Counted from the first letter of the stretch, positions 48,011 to 58,827 are shown. The stretch: DNA of 64,000 bases from Asterella californica (GCA_036924285.1 JAYKYS010000008.1:23607001-23671000); one strand, 5' to 3'. The notes: generated from the sequence alone by a model not told the origin. Numbers and translations: made by a program.

Positions 48011-50173
48011 CAAAGATATCAGAGTCTCGCATGTCATTCGCAGTCTCAAGTTTATATTATAAACGAGTAGGTCTTCCTGGACATCCTGAGATCAACCTCT
48101 TTATTCACTCATTTCTGCGGGGTTCGATTATGTTATGCTAAGTTAAGATACTTGGCGCGACTTTGAGAGTTTTGCCTCAATCCATGAATGAGGAAACATG
48201 TAAGCAGGTGGTGTGTCTCCTTGCTTCAGAATGATGACATTTCTAAACATCGACAATCTCAACAACTAGAGAGAAAACAATCATGGAAGAAAACTGTGAG
48301 TGTACAGATCATGCATACCTCAGAACACAAGTGCCCTGAAGTGCTCCACAGGGTAGAAGAACGTTTGAAAGTCCCGCCAGCAAACTCGCTACAGTACTCT
48401 GGTTCGTTCGTTGCTTTGCTTTGGGTCTAAGCAGCGTTCACATCATGCACGTTTACGTTCGCGTTTTCGTCCATCTTTGTCGGGAAAACTTTCTGGTTGG
48501 TTGTCACGAAAATTTACATTTTAATGTATATATTTTATTCACGTGTCATGGAAATAAATTTATGACTATTCATTTGCTTCCTTCCATATTATAAAATAGT
48601 AGACTTTTCCCTGAAAACTGAACCGAACATGATCATGATTTTACTTTGAACATGTTAAATTGGATGAAAGAGTGGAACGAGAACACTCTATGCAAGAAGC
48701 GTTAAAGCTCAACTATCCCTATCAGTATGCCTGGTAATCAAGACGACTTCATTGGGTGGGCTGTCTGCGAACGAAAAGTTTACCTGTTATATCTGAAATA
48801 CTTTGTTGATAGAATTTACTTACGATAACATAATTTCACAAATAAATATGTAAATCAAAACTCTCCTAAAGCTTTACACAATGTGATTCACTTCATAACT
48901 GATATATGAGTATCCATTGAGAAACATTAAAACGAATTAATGTTTCTGGTGGTTTTTTGGATAAAATACAAAACTGTATTTTATCGTCACTCTAACCTAA
49001 GTAGATGGGAAGAGAAAACGAATATTCCTTTCTTCGCTTCTATATTCACACCTGGGGTTTAACCAACAATGTTACATCTCATGAAGTTCAAATTATTAAA
49101 CGGTCCAAATTATAACCAGGTGAGTGAAATATATTTCGCCGTGAAACGCAAATCAAACATGCGTTTTAACGACTGAAACCTATTTTATCGCAGGGAAAAA
49201 GAAGTGGTCGGACAGGAGTAACGGAAACGCAAAATATAGCTAAGGAAAAGCGAAAGCACGCCCAAAACGCACCCATTTGAAAGCAGCTTGAGCCAGAGTT
49301 TTCTTTGCTCTCTTCTTGGATGGTCCCACCATCCACTATTTCCTCTCATTGCCTTCAAAATAATTACTGGCTTCCCTATCACTACCGAAGACGCTATGCA
49401 GTTCTACTCACTGTACTGTTCTCTGTTGCAAACTTCAAATGCTTGCTTTCAAAAACAACGAGTTCGATTTTTAGCGGAAGTGAGACAACTAAGAGTAATC
49501 ATGAAATATTGTATGTAGAGCTCGGTTGGGATCTGATCAACTTCGTATCCATTCACTGTGATCAATATTATGTGTTAAAAGTACCACGTTCTCATCCTCA
49601 AGAAACATGTTACATTTAGAAGTACACAATCTTTGGCAACACTGTTAACTTCTGATTATATGTCATTTTTTTTCCACTGAAAGATCCCACCTATAGTATA
49701 TTAAATAACTTCATTCGCGGGACTGTGAAATATGATACCGGCCGGAGTTATGTTTCATGTCATCTCGAATGTAAGGTGTGGAACCTTTATTGCTAATCTA
49801 TATCGCGCAAGTTCTTAAAAGAAATTTATTCTTATGATATCGCGCATGAATTTTGAATCATTTAATTAGTTCATACAAGTTTTACATAATAATTCACATA
49901 TTTCGTGAAGCGAGGTACATTGAACTCTAGAACTGTAATGTATGTCTTGGTGTGCATTGATGTTTTTTTTACCGTCTGGAATACACATTCATGATATTTT
50001 TTAATGTATCACTCATCGCTTCATGATATTCCAAATCTACATCTTTCACTGAAGATCCATGAATACTGAATAGAGAATAGAGAGAATAGACATCCCCAAC
50101 GTACTTGTACAGTGACTTGCGCAAGAAACGACCGTTGCTTAAAAGAAACGCCGGAACGAATTCCCTCGTTGGT
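48011..50173. other. AT-rich intergenic between the TIR element and the HUH element
   Basis: Small unrecognised ORFs only (48188-48430, 49288-49619). A CCTGGGGTTTAA word at 49051 recalls the one near 62204. Nothing else is recognisable. Confidence 0.4.
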
Positions 50174-50318
50174 TGCCGCTTATTTAGCGGTAAGCGGGGA
50201 GGCGATATATTTCTGAGACCGGGACGTCTTCGTTAATACCGGTACCTTGCCGCTTATTTAGCGTGAAGCGGGGGGTGATATATTTCTGGGACAGGGACGT
50301 CTTCGTGAATACCGTGTT
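50174..50318. repeat. Two tandem 74-bp units each containing a CCGCT/AGCGG hairpin
   Basis: Units start at 50174 and 50248 with a period of 74 bp. Each opens with TGCCGCTTATTTAGCG, a 5-bp stem with a 5-nt loop that is perfect in unit 1, and ends in the same GGGACGTCTTCG block. They sit at the left margin of the HUH element, where an origin-like or terminal recognition site would be expected. That role is inference. Confidence 0.8.
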
Positions 50319-50417
50319 TGCACCGTAGCCCAGTAACGGCGGCGGTATCGATAATTTCGAATTGTCACAGCGCGGACCACGCTCCATCGCTCCATCTCCA
50401 TTCTCTCGCGCGCGGAT

Positions 50418-50893
50418 ACGTGCTTCTCTTCACAAGTTTACGACTTTCTCTCTCGCTTCCTTTCTTCGCTGCCCTTCACTCGTGGCTGGTCACTCGTCAT
50501 TTGCGATGTTCATTTCTAGATTTTTCCCACCGCGGACCTCGATGCATCGGTTTAGAATTTCGGGCTACCGCGCAGATTCAGATGCATGTTTTTCTTCACG
50601 AGTTTTTCTGTCGCTTTCTTCCTTCGCTGCCCTTCAGTCCTGCTTGGTCGCTCGTCATTTGCTCGGTCCTCATTTGCGATGTTGCTCGCTAACGTAACCA
50701 CTTCACGACGGCGGTACCGATCATTTCTCAATTCTTCACCGCGGAGGTCGCTGCATCGGTCGATTTCACAATTTCGGTCTACCGCGCAGGATGAAGATGC
50801 ATGCATCTCTTGAGGACTTATTCAGTCGGTTTCTTCGTTCGCTGCCCTTCAGTCTTGGCTGCTCGGTGGTCATTTGCTCGCTCGTTCTTTACA
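50418..50893. repeat. Three diverged tandem units upstream of the HUH gene
   Basis: The block CTTCGCTGCCCTTCA recurs near 50464, 50622 and 50838, each followed by a variant of GGTCGCTCGTCATTTGC. A second shared block, with ACCGCGGA and later CTACCGCGCAG, precedes copies 2 and 3. Spacing is irregular (about 158 and 215 bp). The region likely served as the 5' leader or promoter of the HUH element. Confidence 0.75.
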
Positions 50894-51700
50894 GGGAGGG
50901 CTCGATCGCTTTCTTGCCCGCTTTTGCACAATTTCCTTCGTATGTTCTTCTTCTAACCTTCGTGTCGTGTTCTTTCTTCGTTGTAACACAGCGAAGGAAG
51001 AACTCGACGGATTGGATGCTGCTGTTTTTGTCGATACCGATGCGGACAGAAATGTCTTCTTTCTTGCAGAGCATGCAGTCGACTATCGAGATGTGTTGTT
51101 GTCGTCTTCCGCGACGATATGATGGGTACGACGTACATTTTATCGATCATTGCTGTTGGTGGATATCGGGATGGTGCCGAGTCTACACATGGTCCGATGT
51201 ACCGAGGTGTTGCTCATATTGCAACGTACAGACTGTGCGAGAACGGGAATTCGGAAAAGCCAGCTTCATTTTTACGAGATAAGTTCTATCTTTTCTCTGC
51301 AAGTATGTCACAGCTTGTGCTTGATGTCCCTTCCGACAGAGCCGATGATGATCTTGACGAGCATTTGAGTATACCCTCAACTCCAGTTGCGCTTCCGGCT
51401 TCCGCTTCCGAAGTTGTCTCTTCTCCATTAAACTACGATTCCTCTCACAGTGCTCCTCAGTACCTGCAAGAACCCAGTTTTGACTGTTTTCAAGCTGTGT
51501 GTTCTCACCTGCCGCCATGTTCTTTCGATCGTTTTCGAAAACCTGTGACCTCGCCTCCATTTCCTCTTTATTCGAAGTCAGTTCTTTCTTTCTCCGATAT
51601 AGAGCTGTACATGTACAGGTCTTATATTTACATTGATTTTCATTACTCTTCTGTTCCCCGGAGTTCTTGGTTCCTTCCCTCGATTATGTTTTGATCTGCA
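50868..51700 (+). other. Possible upstream exons of the HUH element, unresolved
   Basis: Open frames run through 50874-51122 (containing EELDGLDAAVFVDTDADRN) and 51119-51694 (containing LDVPSDRADDDLDEHLSIP). A good acceptor, TAACACAG, lies just before 50991. Both frames show acidic, Ser/Pro-rich composition of the sort found in N-terminal parts of Rep proteins, but I recognise no domain and cannot fix the joins. Confidence 0.3.
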
Positions 51701-51929
51701 AGTCGTTTTCGCTAGCTAACTGTTGCCTCCAAGCAATGGTCGGTCCTTTTCATTACATAGACACAGAAGGCGCTTGGCTTTTACTGCGAGACTGTAAGTC
51801 CAACCTTTTCTGTTATCCGAAATTTTTTCAGCTTGCCACTGATGCTCGACTTGTGAAACCCACTGTTGTTGTTGTGTATCGTCTTAAGTGCGTTCATTGC
51901 GTCTGCCAGGACATAGATCCCAAGCTTTA

Positions 51930-52810
51930 TAGCTTTGCCTGTAAACACTTTCGCTTCGGAAATGCTACTGAGACGTGCGGCGAGAGCACGTCGTCAGATT
52001 GTACCACCTCTGACGACGAGAACGCGTCGTGTGCCAATCCCGAAACGACTTGAGATTTCTGTCACTGTCAATTGCACCGGAGGGGACTTGGATGTGGACA
52101 AGTGCTGGCCTGTTGTTTCTCGCTTTCTTCAGGATGAGTGCCATAGCGGTCTGTTGTCTGTCGAAAGGGGGGGGAAGTCTTTTGCATCTACACATACAGG
52201 GTGTGCTTTGTCTTCAAGGCACCAGTCCTTTAAGGTCAAGCAACGTTTGATCTCAGTTCTTGGATGGAAGGTGTCGAGAGGTCTGTGGGGGGGGGAGTTT
52301 GTGTCAAAGCGTTGACGAATCGGGGTCTTCATACCTTTGTAGGTATGGTGGGTTACTGCATGAAAGACAAGACTGAGGCTCACCATAAATCCAGTATGAA
52401 GAATATTACTAACGGGATGCTTGAGGATGGTGAACAGTTGTTTACTTTGTTTGGTGCCGCAGATACAAAGAACCGTGTCGAACTTAACCAGAATAACATT
52501 TTGCAGCGCTCTTTACAGTTCAATAAGTACAGAAGTCGTCATCCGTTGGGTTCCACTTTGAGGACATGCCTTAGGTCGATGATTCGATCGGGTAAGTACA
52601 GTCCTTCCTGCAGATGGCTAATGGCTTGTGGGATCCAAAAAGCCAGAAGCGACTCTCTCTGGAAAGCGATCGTCCGTCCCGAAACTGTCAGTATAGCAGA
52701 TATCGACAATGTGTTTTTCGCCCAAACCAGAGCTCGATACTTCACGGTCGAACCACCTGATGCAGACCTTTTGGACGAGGAGGAAGAGTATATCTTGGCA
52801 GCCTCTCAAC
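51930..52810 (+). pseudogene. HUH endonuclease (Rep) gene, frameshifted
   Basis: Three successive frames together give a Rep-like protein. Frame 1 (51935-52166) reads KRLEISVTVNC, then LDVDKCWPVVSRFLQ and SVERGG. Frame 2 carries the metal-binding HUH motif HLHIQG, with histidine codons at 52185-52187 and 52191-52193. Frame 3 (52264 onward) carries LHTFVGMVGYCMKDK, with the candidate catalytic tyrosine at 52354-52356, then a conserved-looking tail including RSMIRSGKYSPSC and ADIDNVFFAQ. The frame changes fall at an 8-G run (52167-52174) and a 9-G run (52287-52295), typical slippage sites. The order SVERG, HUH, then Y with a downstream lysine is the layout of single-tyrosine HUH nucleases. Upstream frames near 51737-52053 (FHYIDTEGAWLLLRD) may be an earlier exon. 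The gene is inactive as it stands unless the G-runs are sequencing errors. Confidence 0.65.
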
Positions 52811-52811
52811 A

Positions 52812-55153
52812 AACACCCTCAATTTGCCATTTTTCTTCTTTACGATCACAATGGGTGATACCCATTCAGAATGCTCCACCTCGTAAATGAACCCGGCAGT
52901 GTGCAGCTTCTCGATCTCTTCTTTCACCAGATCCGCAATTGGAGGACTCACTCTTCGTTACTTCTGTCGCACCGGTTTGACTTCCTTCTCTAACTCGATA
53001 CGATGTTGCTCCAGTGTGACCTCCCTCAGATCCTTGTAACTAAATGCAAATACATGAATGTATTTGCGAAAGATCTCTTCGAAACAACTCTTCTCCTCTT
53101 TAGTAACCTTCGATCCATAACGTAAGGTGGCAATTCTTCTCTCCACCTCCTCGGGAGTCAACGGTTCTTTGTCTCGATCTCTTTGCACTTCCGGAGAAGG
53201 AAAAAGATCCACTGCGTTCAAACCCACATTTCGTTCTTCTCTCTCCTCTTCTGACGATGTATTTTCAGATTCTGAATCTGAAGAATTGGTACCTACATCA
53301 GAAGTAGTATCGGCAACTTCTGACTCCCAGTAGTCCGATGTGGGTCGATCCGATTCCGACGTCCCAACTTGATCTCCGAGCAATGGAACTTTGATTCGGT
53401 GGTGATTCGGTCCGATGCGTAAATAACCTTTGTGCCAGTTATCCGTTGCATGTACTGCTCGAAGCCAAGGTCTTCCGAGTAACATTTCATAACTTGACTC
53501 TTTCAAGATTTGAAATGTCATGTTTACTTGCACTCCCATTACTGACACACAAACTCTTTCCAGCACTCCCAATGGTCTAACTCGCTGTCTGTTAGCCATG
53601 CCCACCGTGATACTAGAAGGACGAGTTGGTACTAGATCCAACTTCCTCATGAGTCGTTCTGAGATGGCATTTACTGCCGATCCTCCATCGACAAGAACAT
53701 CCGAGACATCTCTCCCATTGATACGAGCCTCTACTTTTGATGCCTTGTTGCACACCTCTCCTTCACTAGCATCTAAAGCACTCACACCGACAGTAGAAGG
53801 ATTTACCTTCTTCTTCCGACCTCGTCGGGAGCTTAGACCGCTACGAAGTTCTTTCCTCACCGAAGGATTCAGAGCAATCAACTGTCCCACAGTAATGTTT
53901 GCTCGTTGCTTACCCACGTCTTCCACCACATTGTATTTTGATTGCTCCATCGAAATTGTGAAATCAGTATTTCCCAATTTCTTCCGCCGTTCTTTGGTTT
54001 TTGAAGAAAATTTGCTACTCCGAGTATTTTGACTTGGAGAATCATCCATCACGACTGGTTCTCCCTCGTCGAAATGCGTCCTCATCCTCTTCCTCTCTTG
54101 AGCCAACAGCTCTACAGATTGAAAACCTTCTCGTACATCTCGTGGCTCCAAGATGTCAATGCATGCTACACCCTTGTCCTTGCTTTGTGAAGTTGAAGCT
54201 CCATCCGCCGTTCCACCATTACGACTTGGACAATTACGTTGGAAATGTGATCCTCCGCACGTAAAACATCCTTGGTTCGTGTAGTTACTTGGTGATCCTT
54301 GCGGTGGTCCACCTCTAGACTGATAGTTTCCATAACCTCGTGAGCCTCCTCCAACATTTGGACTGCGGTGTTGCAACAAATTCACCATATTGATCTTCAA
54401 ATCTGCCAGAGACTCTGTCAAACTTTTCAACTCATCACGAAAGTCGGGAGTAACAGATCTAGATGGTACAGTGACTGTAACCGCACTAGTAGGAGCTACC
54501 GGAGTCAGATTCTGAAATCGAACAGTCGGAACACTCGCAGGCGTCAGAGTTGGCATGATCGGCCCTTGCACATCTCCACATGCTGCCCCAACAGTCATTG
54601 GTTGCAAGTCGTCTCCATCCAGACTCTCTTCCATCCTGGTTGCGATCTTCACTGCATCAGCCTTCGAAGTTGGTCTCTCATACCGCACTTGTGTTCGAAT
54701 CTCCGGCCTCAATCCCCCAATAAAATTCTTTGTGAGCATTGCTCCAATGCCCACCATCGTTGGTTCTACTACATCTCCACTCTTTCGTAAAACCACCCGA
54801 AACTTTTGTTCTAATTTCTCCACCCTCTCGGCGTAAGTCCTTACTTTCTCTTTCTCTCCTTGTTTGAGGTAAGTTACCTCTACCATTAACTTCTCGTAAC
54901 TTTCATCGGGAAGAAAAGTTTCAATTCAGGCCTCCGTCAATACTTCCCAAGTATCAACTGGAGTCCCCACTACGCTTCTCTTCTTCCTATCCTCATACCA
55001 TGTCAATGTAGAATTCTCAAGAAATTCAGGTATCAACCCTACCCACTCGCTCTTCTTTCGATCTCCATTGCCAATGCATGCTCTTTTGAAGTCTCTCACA
55101 AATCCTTCCACGTCTTCTCCATCCTTTCCGTAAAACACCGGAAGTTTCCCCAT
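52812..55153 (-). pseudogene. gag-protease-RT polyprotein, two stops and truncated
   Basis: One reading frame runs from the ATG at 55153 to the truncation. It is broken by a TGA at 54928-54926 (after VLTEA) and a TAA at 52960-52958 (before VSPPIADLVKEEIEKL). Gag capsid-like sequence is followed by a variant zinc knuckle, CFTCGGSHFQRNC (C-x2-C-x3-H-x4-C), near 54270. An aspartic protease domain comes next with VLVDGGSAVNAIS (about 53660-53700), where DGG replaces the usual D-S/T-G, and later SYEMLLGRPWLR. RT begins with the EIEKL..AGFI motif and SEWVSPIVIVKKKNGKLRV, then ends. Confidence 0.85.
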
Positions 55154-55288
55154 TCTTCTCTTCTTTTCTTCTTCTTACTCAAGGAACTGCTTGCGGATGT
55201 GAAGATCGCACTTCACCGCAATCCACAATTTCTCCGTTGAGCTCTCTCCTCTCCAAAGGTTGGAATAAGTTTGACCCTCATGGTCATC

Positions 55289-55753
55289 TTATCTCTCGTG
55301 TGACAGACTATCTCCATCCTCGCTAGAGGTCTTCACTCGTTCCGTTTCTACACTCAACCTTCTCTCGAGACCTTCGGCTACAGTTTCTAGCAAAGCAACC
55401 ACTGCGCTACACTCGTGCTCAACTGGAATCCCGTCCACTCCACATCTAGGACAAAAGGTTGTAGGATTAATGACGTCTTGTCTAGGGGAAGAAGGACCTA
55501 TGTGTAAGCTTAAGTCGACCAACCCTCTTCGCTCACGCAAAAGTCTATTCTTCGTAGGACACTTGCTCACTTTATGTCCTTCTTCTCCACACAAAAAGCA
55601 CCTCGAGTTCTTCTCCTGGTTCTTACGACTACTCTCTGCTTCTTCCTCAAATTCTAGTCGAAATTCTCCTTTCGCCAGATCAGCGGTAACTATCAACGCA
55701 TAGCCTTGAGGGATCTTGCTCAACCTCAATTTCCACTCTTGCTGTCCTTCCAT
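55289..55753 (-). CDS. Extra gypsy ORF with zinc-binding motifs (154 aa)
   Basis: The ORF runs intact from an ATG at 55753 between the PBS and gag. It has a CCHC zinc knuckle, CFLCGEEGHKVSKC (C-x2-C-x4-H-x4-C), around residues 52-65 and a second zinc-binding cluster CPRCGVDGIPVEHEC around 102-116. The first half includes GYALIVTADLAKGEFRLEF. Typical Ty3/gypsy elements have no ORF here, so this is an accessory nucleic-acid-binding protein or a displaced nucleocapsid-like module. No known accessory family is recognised. It is on the same strand as gag, about 135 bp upstream. Confidence 0.65.
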   Translation of the reverse strand: MEGQQEWKLRLSKIPQGYALIVTADLAKGEFRLEFEEEAESSRKNQEKNSRCFLCGEEGHKVSKCPTKNRLLRERRGLVDLSLHIGPSSPRQDVINPTTFCPRCGVDGIPVEHECSAVVALLETVAEGLERRLSVETERVKTSSEDGDSLSHER

Positions 55754-56322
55754 GACGATGATCCGTCATACATCTCTCTCGCTATATAGCTTGTTTGACA
55801 GTTTTGATCACTCGACTATCTTCTCACTTAGCAATCTCTCACATTACTAAGTAGAAGCTTAACTTGTCAACCTTGAGCTTAGAGATCGAACATAACCCTC
55901 TCAAGAATTCTGAAATTCTTTCACTCTTTTACTTCAGCAAGCGATATAACAGATTTGACCCCCCTTCACTTCGAATGCCATAACTCCAGTTCTACTCGAT
56001 CAATTCACGCATGATTTGGGTGCCTAGATAGCTTATCTTCCAAGCTATCAGCATGGAAGATTTCAAGGTCTAACTCTAAAAACTGAAAATATGAAACTGA
56101 CTGTAAACTCCTTCCCGAGAGCTCACTATTTGATATCGAAAAACCTCCTTAACTTCCGAAAGACATAACTCTCTCCTCACAATTGATCTCTCGGAGATAT
56201 CAAGCTTATTGGAAAGCTTATCTTGTCCTCTATAACATGGTGTATGTACAAAGGTTCTGAACTCATGCTCAAAAACAGACATGAACTGTACTAACGACTA
56301 AATACGAATCTTTGTATCGAGG

Positions 56323-56340
56323 TCCCGGCAACGGAACCAA
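56323..56340 (-). other. Primer-binding site of the gypsy element
   Basis: The minus-strand sequence TGGTTCCGTTGCCGGGAC begins a few bases after the LTR end. It is close to the tRNA-Asp type PBS of plant Ty3/gypsy elements (TGGCGCCGTTGCCGGGGA), differing at three positions. Confidence 0.7.
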
Positions 56341-56343
56341 AAA

Positions 56344-57142
56344 TGTAAGCCGGCCTGTCTCTCACCCAGGGGTACCTCAGATGACTAGGATTACTAGTGC
56401 ACCTTAATTACAAAGATTCTATCATACCCATGCTCACTTCACTCAACACTCTGACCCGTATGGTCACATCGGTCCCTCTAATAGCGTTCCTGCAAACAAG
56501 TTCTAACCTCGCCTTCCACATTGCATCACATAGTATTCAAGGACTCCCAAGGTCTCCAATGCTCACTTTACTTATAGACAGGAAAATGAGAGTGTCTTCC
56601 ACCTTCTCAACTCCTCCTTATATACTCTACAACTTCTTACCGTGGTAACTTTTACTAAGTTACGTTACCTCATGGTAAGTGCGCAATCCAAAATAGTAAA
56701 ACTTCTAAAGGCTACTAAGACTTAAGAATAGCACACACATTACTTGTTCTACTTTACTAAAGTAAGAGATTCTCCTACTTTAGCTTTTGTAAAGTGTTAA
56801 CTTTCTACGCTATCCAGTCGAAAGACGACAACACACTAATACGTCTTTTGAGGAGCATCTTTAGATCTTTGTGCATGACTTTTCATCATGCATCCAATCA
56901 GCGATGGTCAACAAAGTCACATACTTTTGGAAAGCATTTTTAGAGCTCCGCACTTGTCCTATAGTGCCATAGTGGAACCTCTAATAGTTTCCTCAACTTA
57001 GTTATAACTATCTCATCTAGTTATGACTACTTTTGATCACTCTAAATTTAGATCTTCAAACTAGAGTAACCTTTAAGATAGTCATACCTAATGAAATGTA
57101 TATAAGCATACACACAAATAATGGGATACTTGTGGTGTGACA
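56344..57142 (-). repeat. 5' LTR of the gypsy element (about 799 bp)
   Basis: On the minus strand it begins TGTCACACC, a common plant LTR start, and ends CTTACA, giving canonical TG/CA ends. A core-promoter TATA box is seen on the minus strand near 56617-56628 (GTATATAAGG). The inner boundary is fixed by the adjacent primer-binding site. The outer boundary at 57142 is less certain because the partner LTR is missing. Confidence 0.7.
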
Positions 57143-57380
57143 GTACGCGGAGCAACAACTGTTCCTAACTTTCAGGAAGTGGACGCGCTGCCCGAATATA
57201 TGCCAGTTTGTAGTGCCTTGGATCGTAACCTTGCGGCGAGTCGGACACACGAAGGTAAATTTCGTCTGTTCACTATGTTTCATAGTTGTATGTTCCCTCG
57301 TTTCCATAGCTAATCCTCTTGTTGCTTCTGGCACGCAGGTACCTCACTTCACGGTAGCAGTCCCCACTGACGCAGTTACC
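57143..57380 (+). other. Possible right-hand remnant of the HUH gene beyond the gypsy insertion
   Basis: The plus-strand frame from 57143 reads VRGATTVPNFQEVDALPEYMPVCSALDRN and is open to about 57253. There a GTAAAT donor could splice to an acceptor ending at about 57344 (GGCACGCAG), giving a short tail and a stop. Its acidic style suits the C-terminal tail of the interrupted Rep gene, which would place the gypsy element inside that gene. This is inference from position and composition only. Confidence 0.25.
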
Positions 57381-58352
57381 GCCAGTTGTCACCATATCGT
57401 TACTGTATCGATAGTAGTATACATGTAGCTGTATAGTTTTTCCACACTGTAAACATCGAGATGCCTTATTCTATACCACGATTGTAATCGAGAACTGTAG
57501 TGTTTTTGCATAGTGTAGTGAGTAACAACTCTTCTTGAAACGTAGCTTGTACCTTGTTGGTACACATGATACACCTGAAGGGTGATTTGTAACACGACTT
57601 AATATATCAATAAAGTTTTTCAAGGGCTCACCGAAGCCTTTTTTCTCCTTACCAACACTGAGGGCAATATAGTGCGAACCGTCTATGTGTATATTACGAC
57701 AACGCCGAGTAGGGGTAATATGTATATGTGACTTAGCAGTCGAAGGAGAAGGCAGAAAGCCCCCGGTAATAATTACTTGTACAGCGCGAAGAAGAAAACG
57801 ACGAAACCCAAAAAAAATTGTTCGCCCGCTGAAAAAACCTCCAAATGCAATCCGCGAACAGAGAAAAACGTTCGGTTCAGTGAAGATAATATTTTCCAAA
57901 AGCAGGGGTGTCATTGTAATTGGTCGCGCAGGATTCCCACTGGACACCCGGAGGGCAATACGTTTTTAGACTTTTCCGAGTTTCGTTAGCAAAGTGTACA
58001 ACAGGTGAATAACCATGCTCCATCAGAGAATATGCATAGCAGTGGCGGTTCCGGTCCGGGAGAGAAAACGGACAAACGAGAAAACCGAGATGTAAATATA
58101 CATCCCCATGAACTCTGAGAACTTTGAGAACTCTGCTCGTTTAGTGTTATCCATAAAATATATAAGTATTGAGTGAAAATATATACTAAGAAAATATAAA
58201 AATTAAAAATTTTATAAAAATTTTATGTTAGCCCATGCCTGGAAACACGGAGAAGCCAAGAGAAAACTAATAAGTAATGCATTGGCTCTCGCGCTTCAGA
58301 AGATACAAGACCGAAGAACTTTACTGACAATTACATTAATGAGACGTGAGAC
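57381..58352. other. Right flank of the nested transposons
   Basis: A basic ORF frame at 57685-57969 (RRRKRRNPKKIVRPLKKPP) has no recognisable family. It may be the tail of the HUH element, or chance. DNA then becomes AT-rich. Confidence 0.3.
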
Positions 58353-58445
58353 GTTTAATTTATATCTAACCCTTCCTGTCGGAAGGGTTAGGTATAAATT
58401 AAATGATTATTTCACCTCTTCCGAACTTGGAAGAGGGTGAATATG
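58353..58445. repeat. Two-part palindrome (A then B), best copy
   Basis: Part A (58353-58403) is a 24-bp-arm palindrome, TTTAATTTATATCTAACCC with its complement around a short loop. Part B (58412-58440) is a second palindrome, CACCTCTTCC..GGAAGAGGGTG, followed by AATATGC. Diverged copies of A, B or both occur near 3.33, 3.93, 8.96, 9.75, 17.06 and 62.83 kb. Confidence 0.85.
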
Positions 58446-58827
58446 CGTACTTCTTGAGCTTTACAGAAAGACAAACAAAATGACAAACAAAATGATAAAG
58501 ACTCAACTTATGATGTAGATTGATTCTGGTAATGGCTGCTGGATTCACATAATACAAATAAAGTCTATTGAATGGATTAACCTCAGTTGAAAGTATGTTC
58601 TATTTGTGTTAACAATAAATAAGTGAATGTTTAAAAAATAGAGTAATTAAATTCAAAATTCAAAATTATTATTAAATATTTAATATTAACTGAAGAAAGT
58701 GATACGAGAAAGAAAAAAATAACCCATTAGGCATGTGCAAACCGCTGTGTTTCAAAAGGTACAAATCTGATATCCCGTCACTAAATATATATTAATGTAT
58801 TGTATACTTAATGTATTACTTAACTCT

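Larger units (their letters stand above)
50174..52810 (+). mobile_element. Decayed replitron-like HUH-endonuclease transposon (left part)
   Basis: A moderately GC-richer block runs from hairpin-bearing tandem repeats (50174-50318) through a three-copy tandem region (50418-50893) into a broken Rep-type gene (about 51930-52810). It contains the HUH motif HLHIQG and a downstream GYCMKDK tyrosine motif. The right side is interrupted at about 52810 by a Ty3/gypsy element in the opposite orientation. Sequence past that element (57143 onward) may hold the missing end. Family knowledge: replitrons are eukaryotic transposons that encode a single HUH endonuclease of this kind. The outer boundary is uncertain because I cannot define target-site repeats. 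Confidence 0.6.
52810..57142 (-). mobile_element. Ty3/gypsy LTR retrotransposon, 5' part only
   Basis: Reading on the minus strand, the element has a 5' LTR (57142-56344), a primer-binding site (about 56340-56323), an extra ORF with zinc-binding motifs (55753-55289), gag and protease (55153 to about 53400), and the first residues of reverse transcriptase (to about 52812). It stops within the motif KKKNGKLRV of RT fingers. No RNase H, integrase or 3' LTR is present, so no target-site duplication can be read. It adjoins the HUH gene at about 52810. Confidence 0.85.

Noticed and set aside
50552..50813. Arg-rich and Ser-rich ORFs on both strands
   Set aside because: They arise from the tandem repeats at the left end of the HUH element.
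53520..54032. 170-aa and other plus-strand ORFs within the gypsy element
   Set aside because: They are shadows of the minus-strand gag-protease frame.
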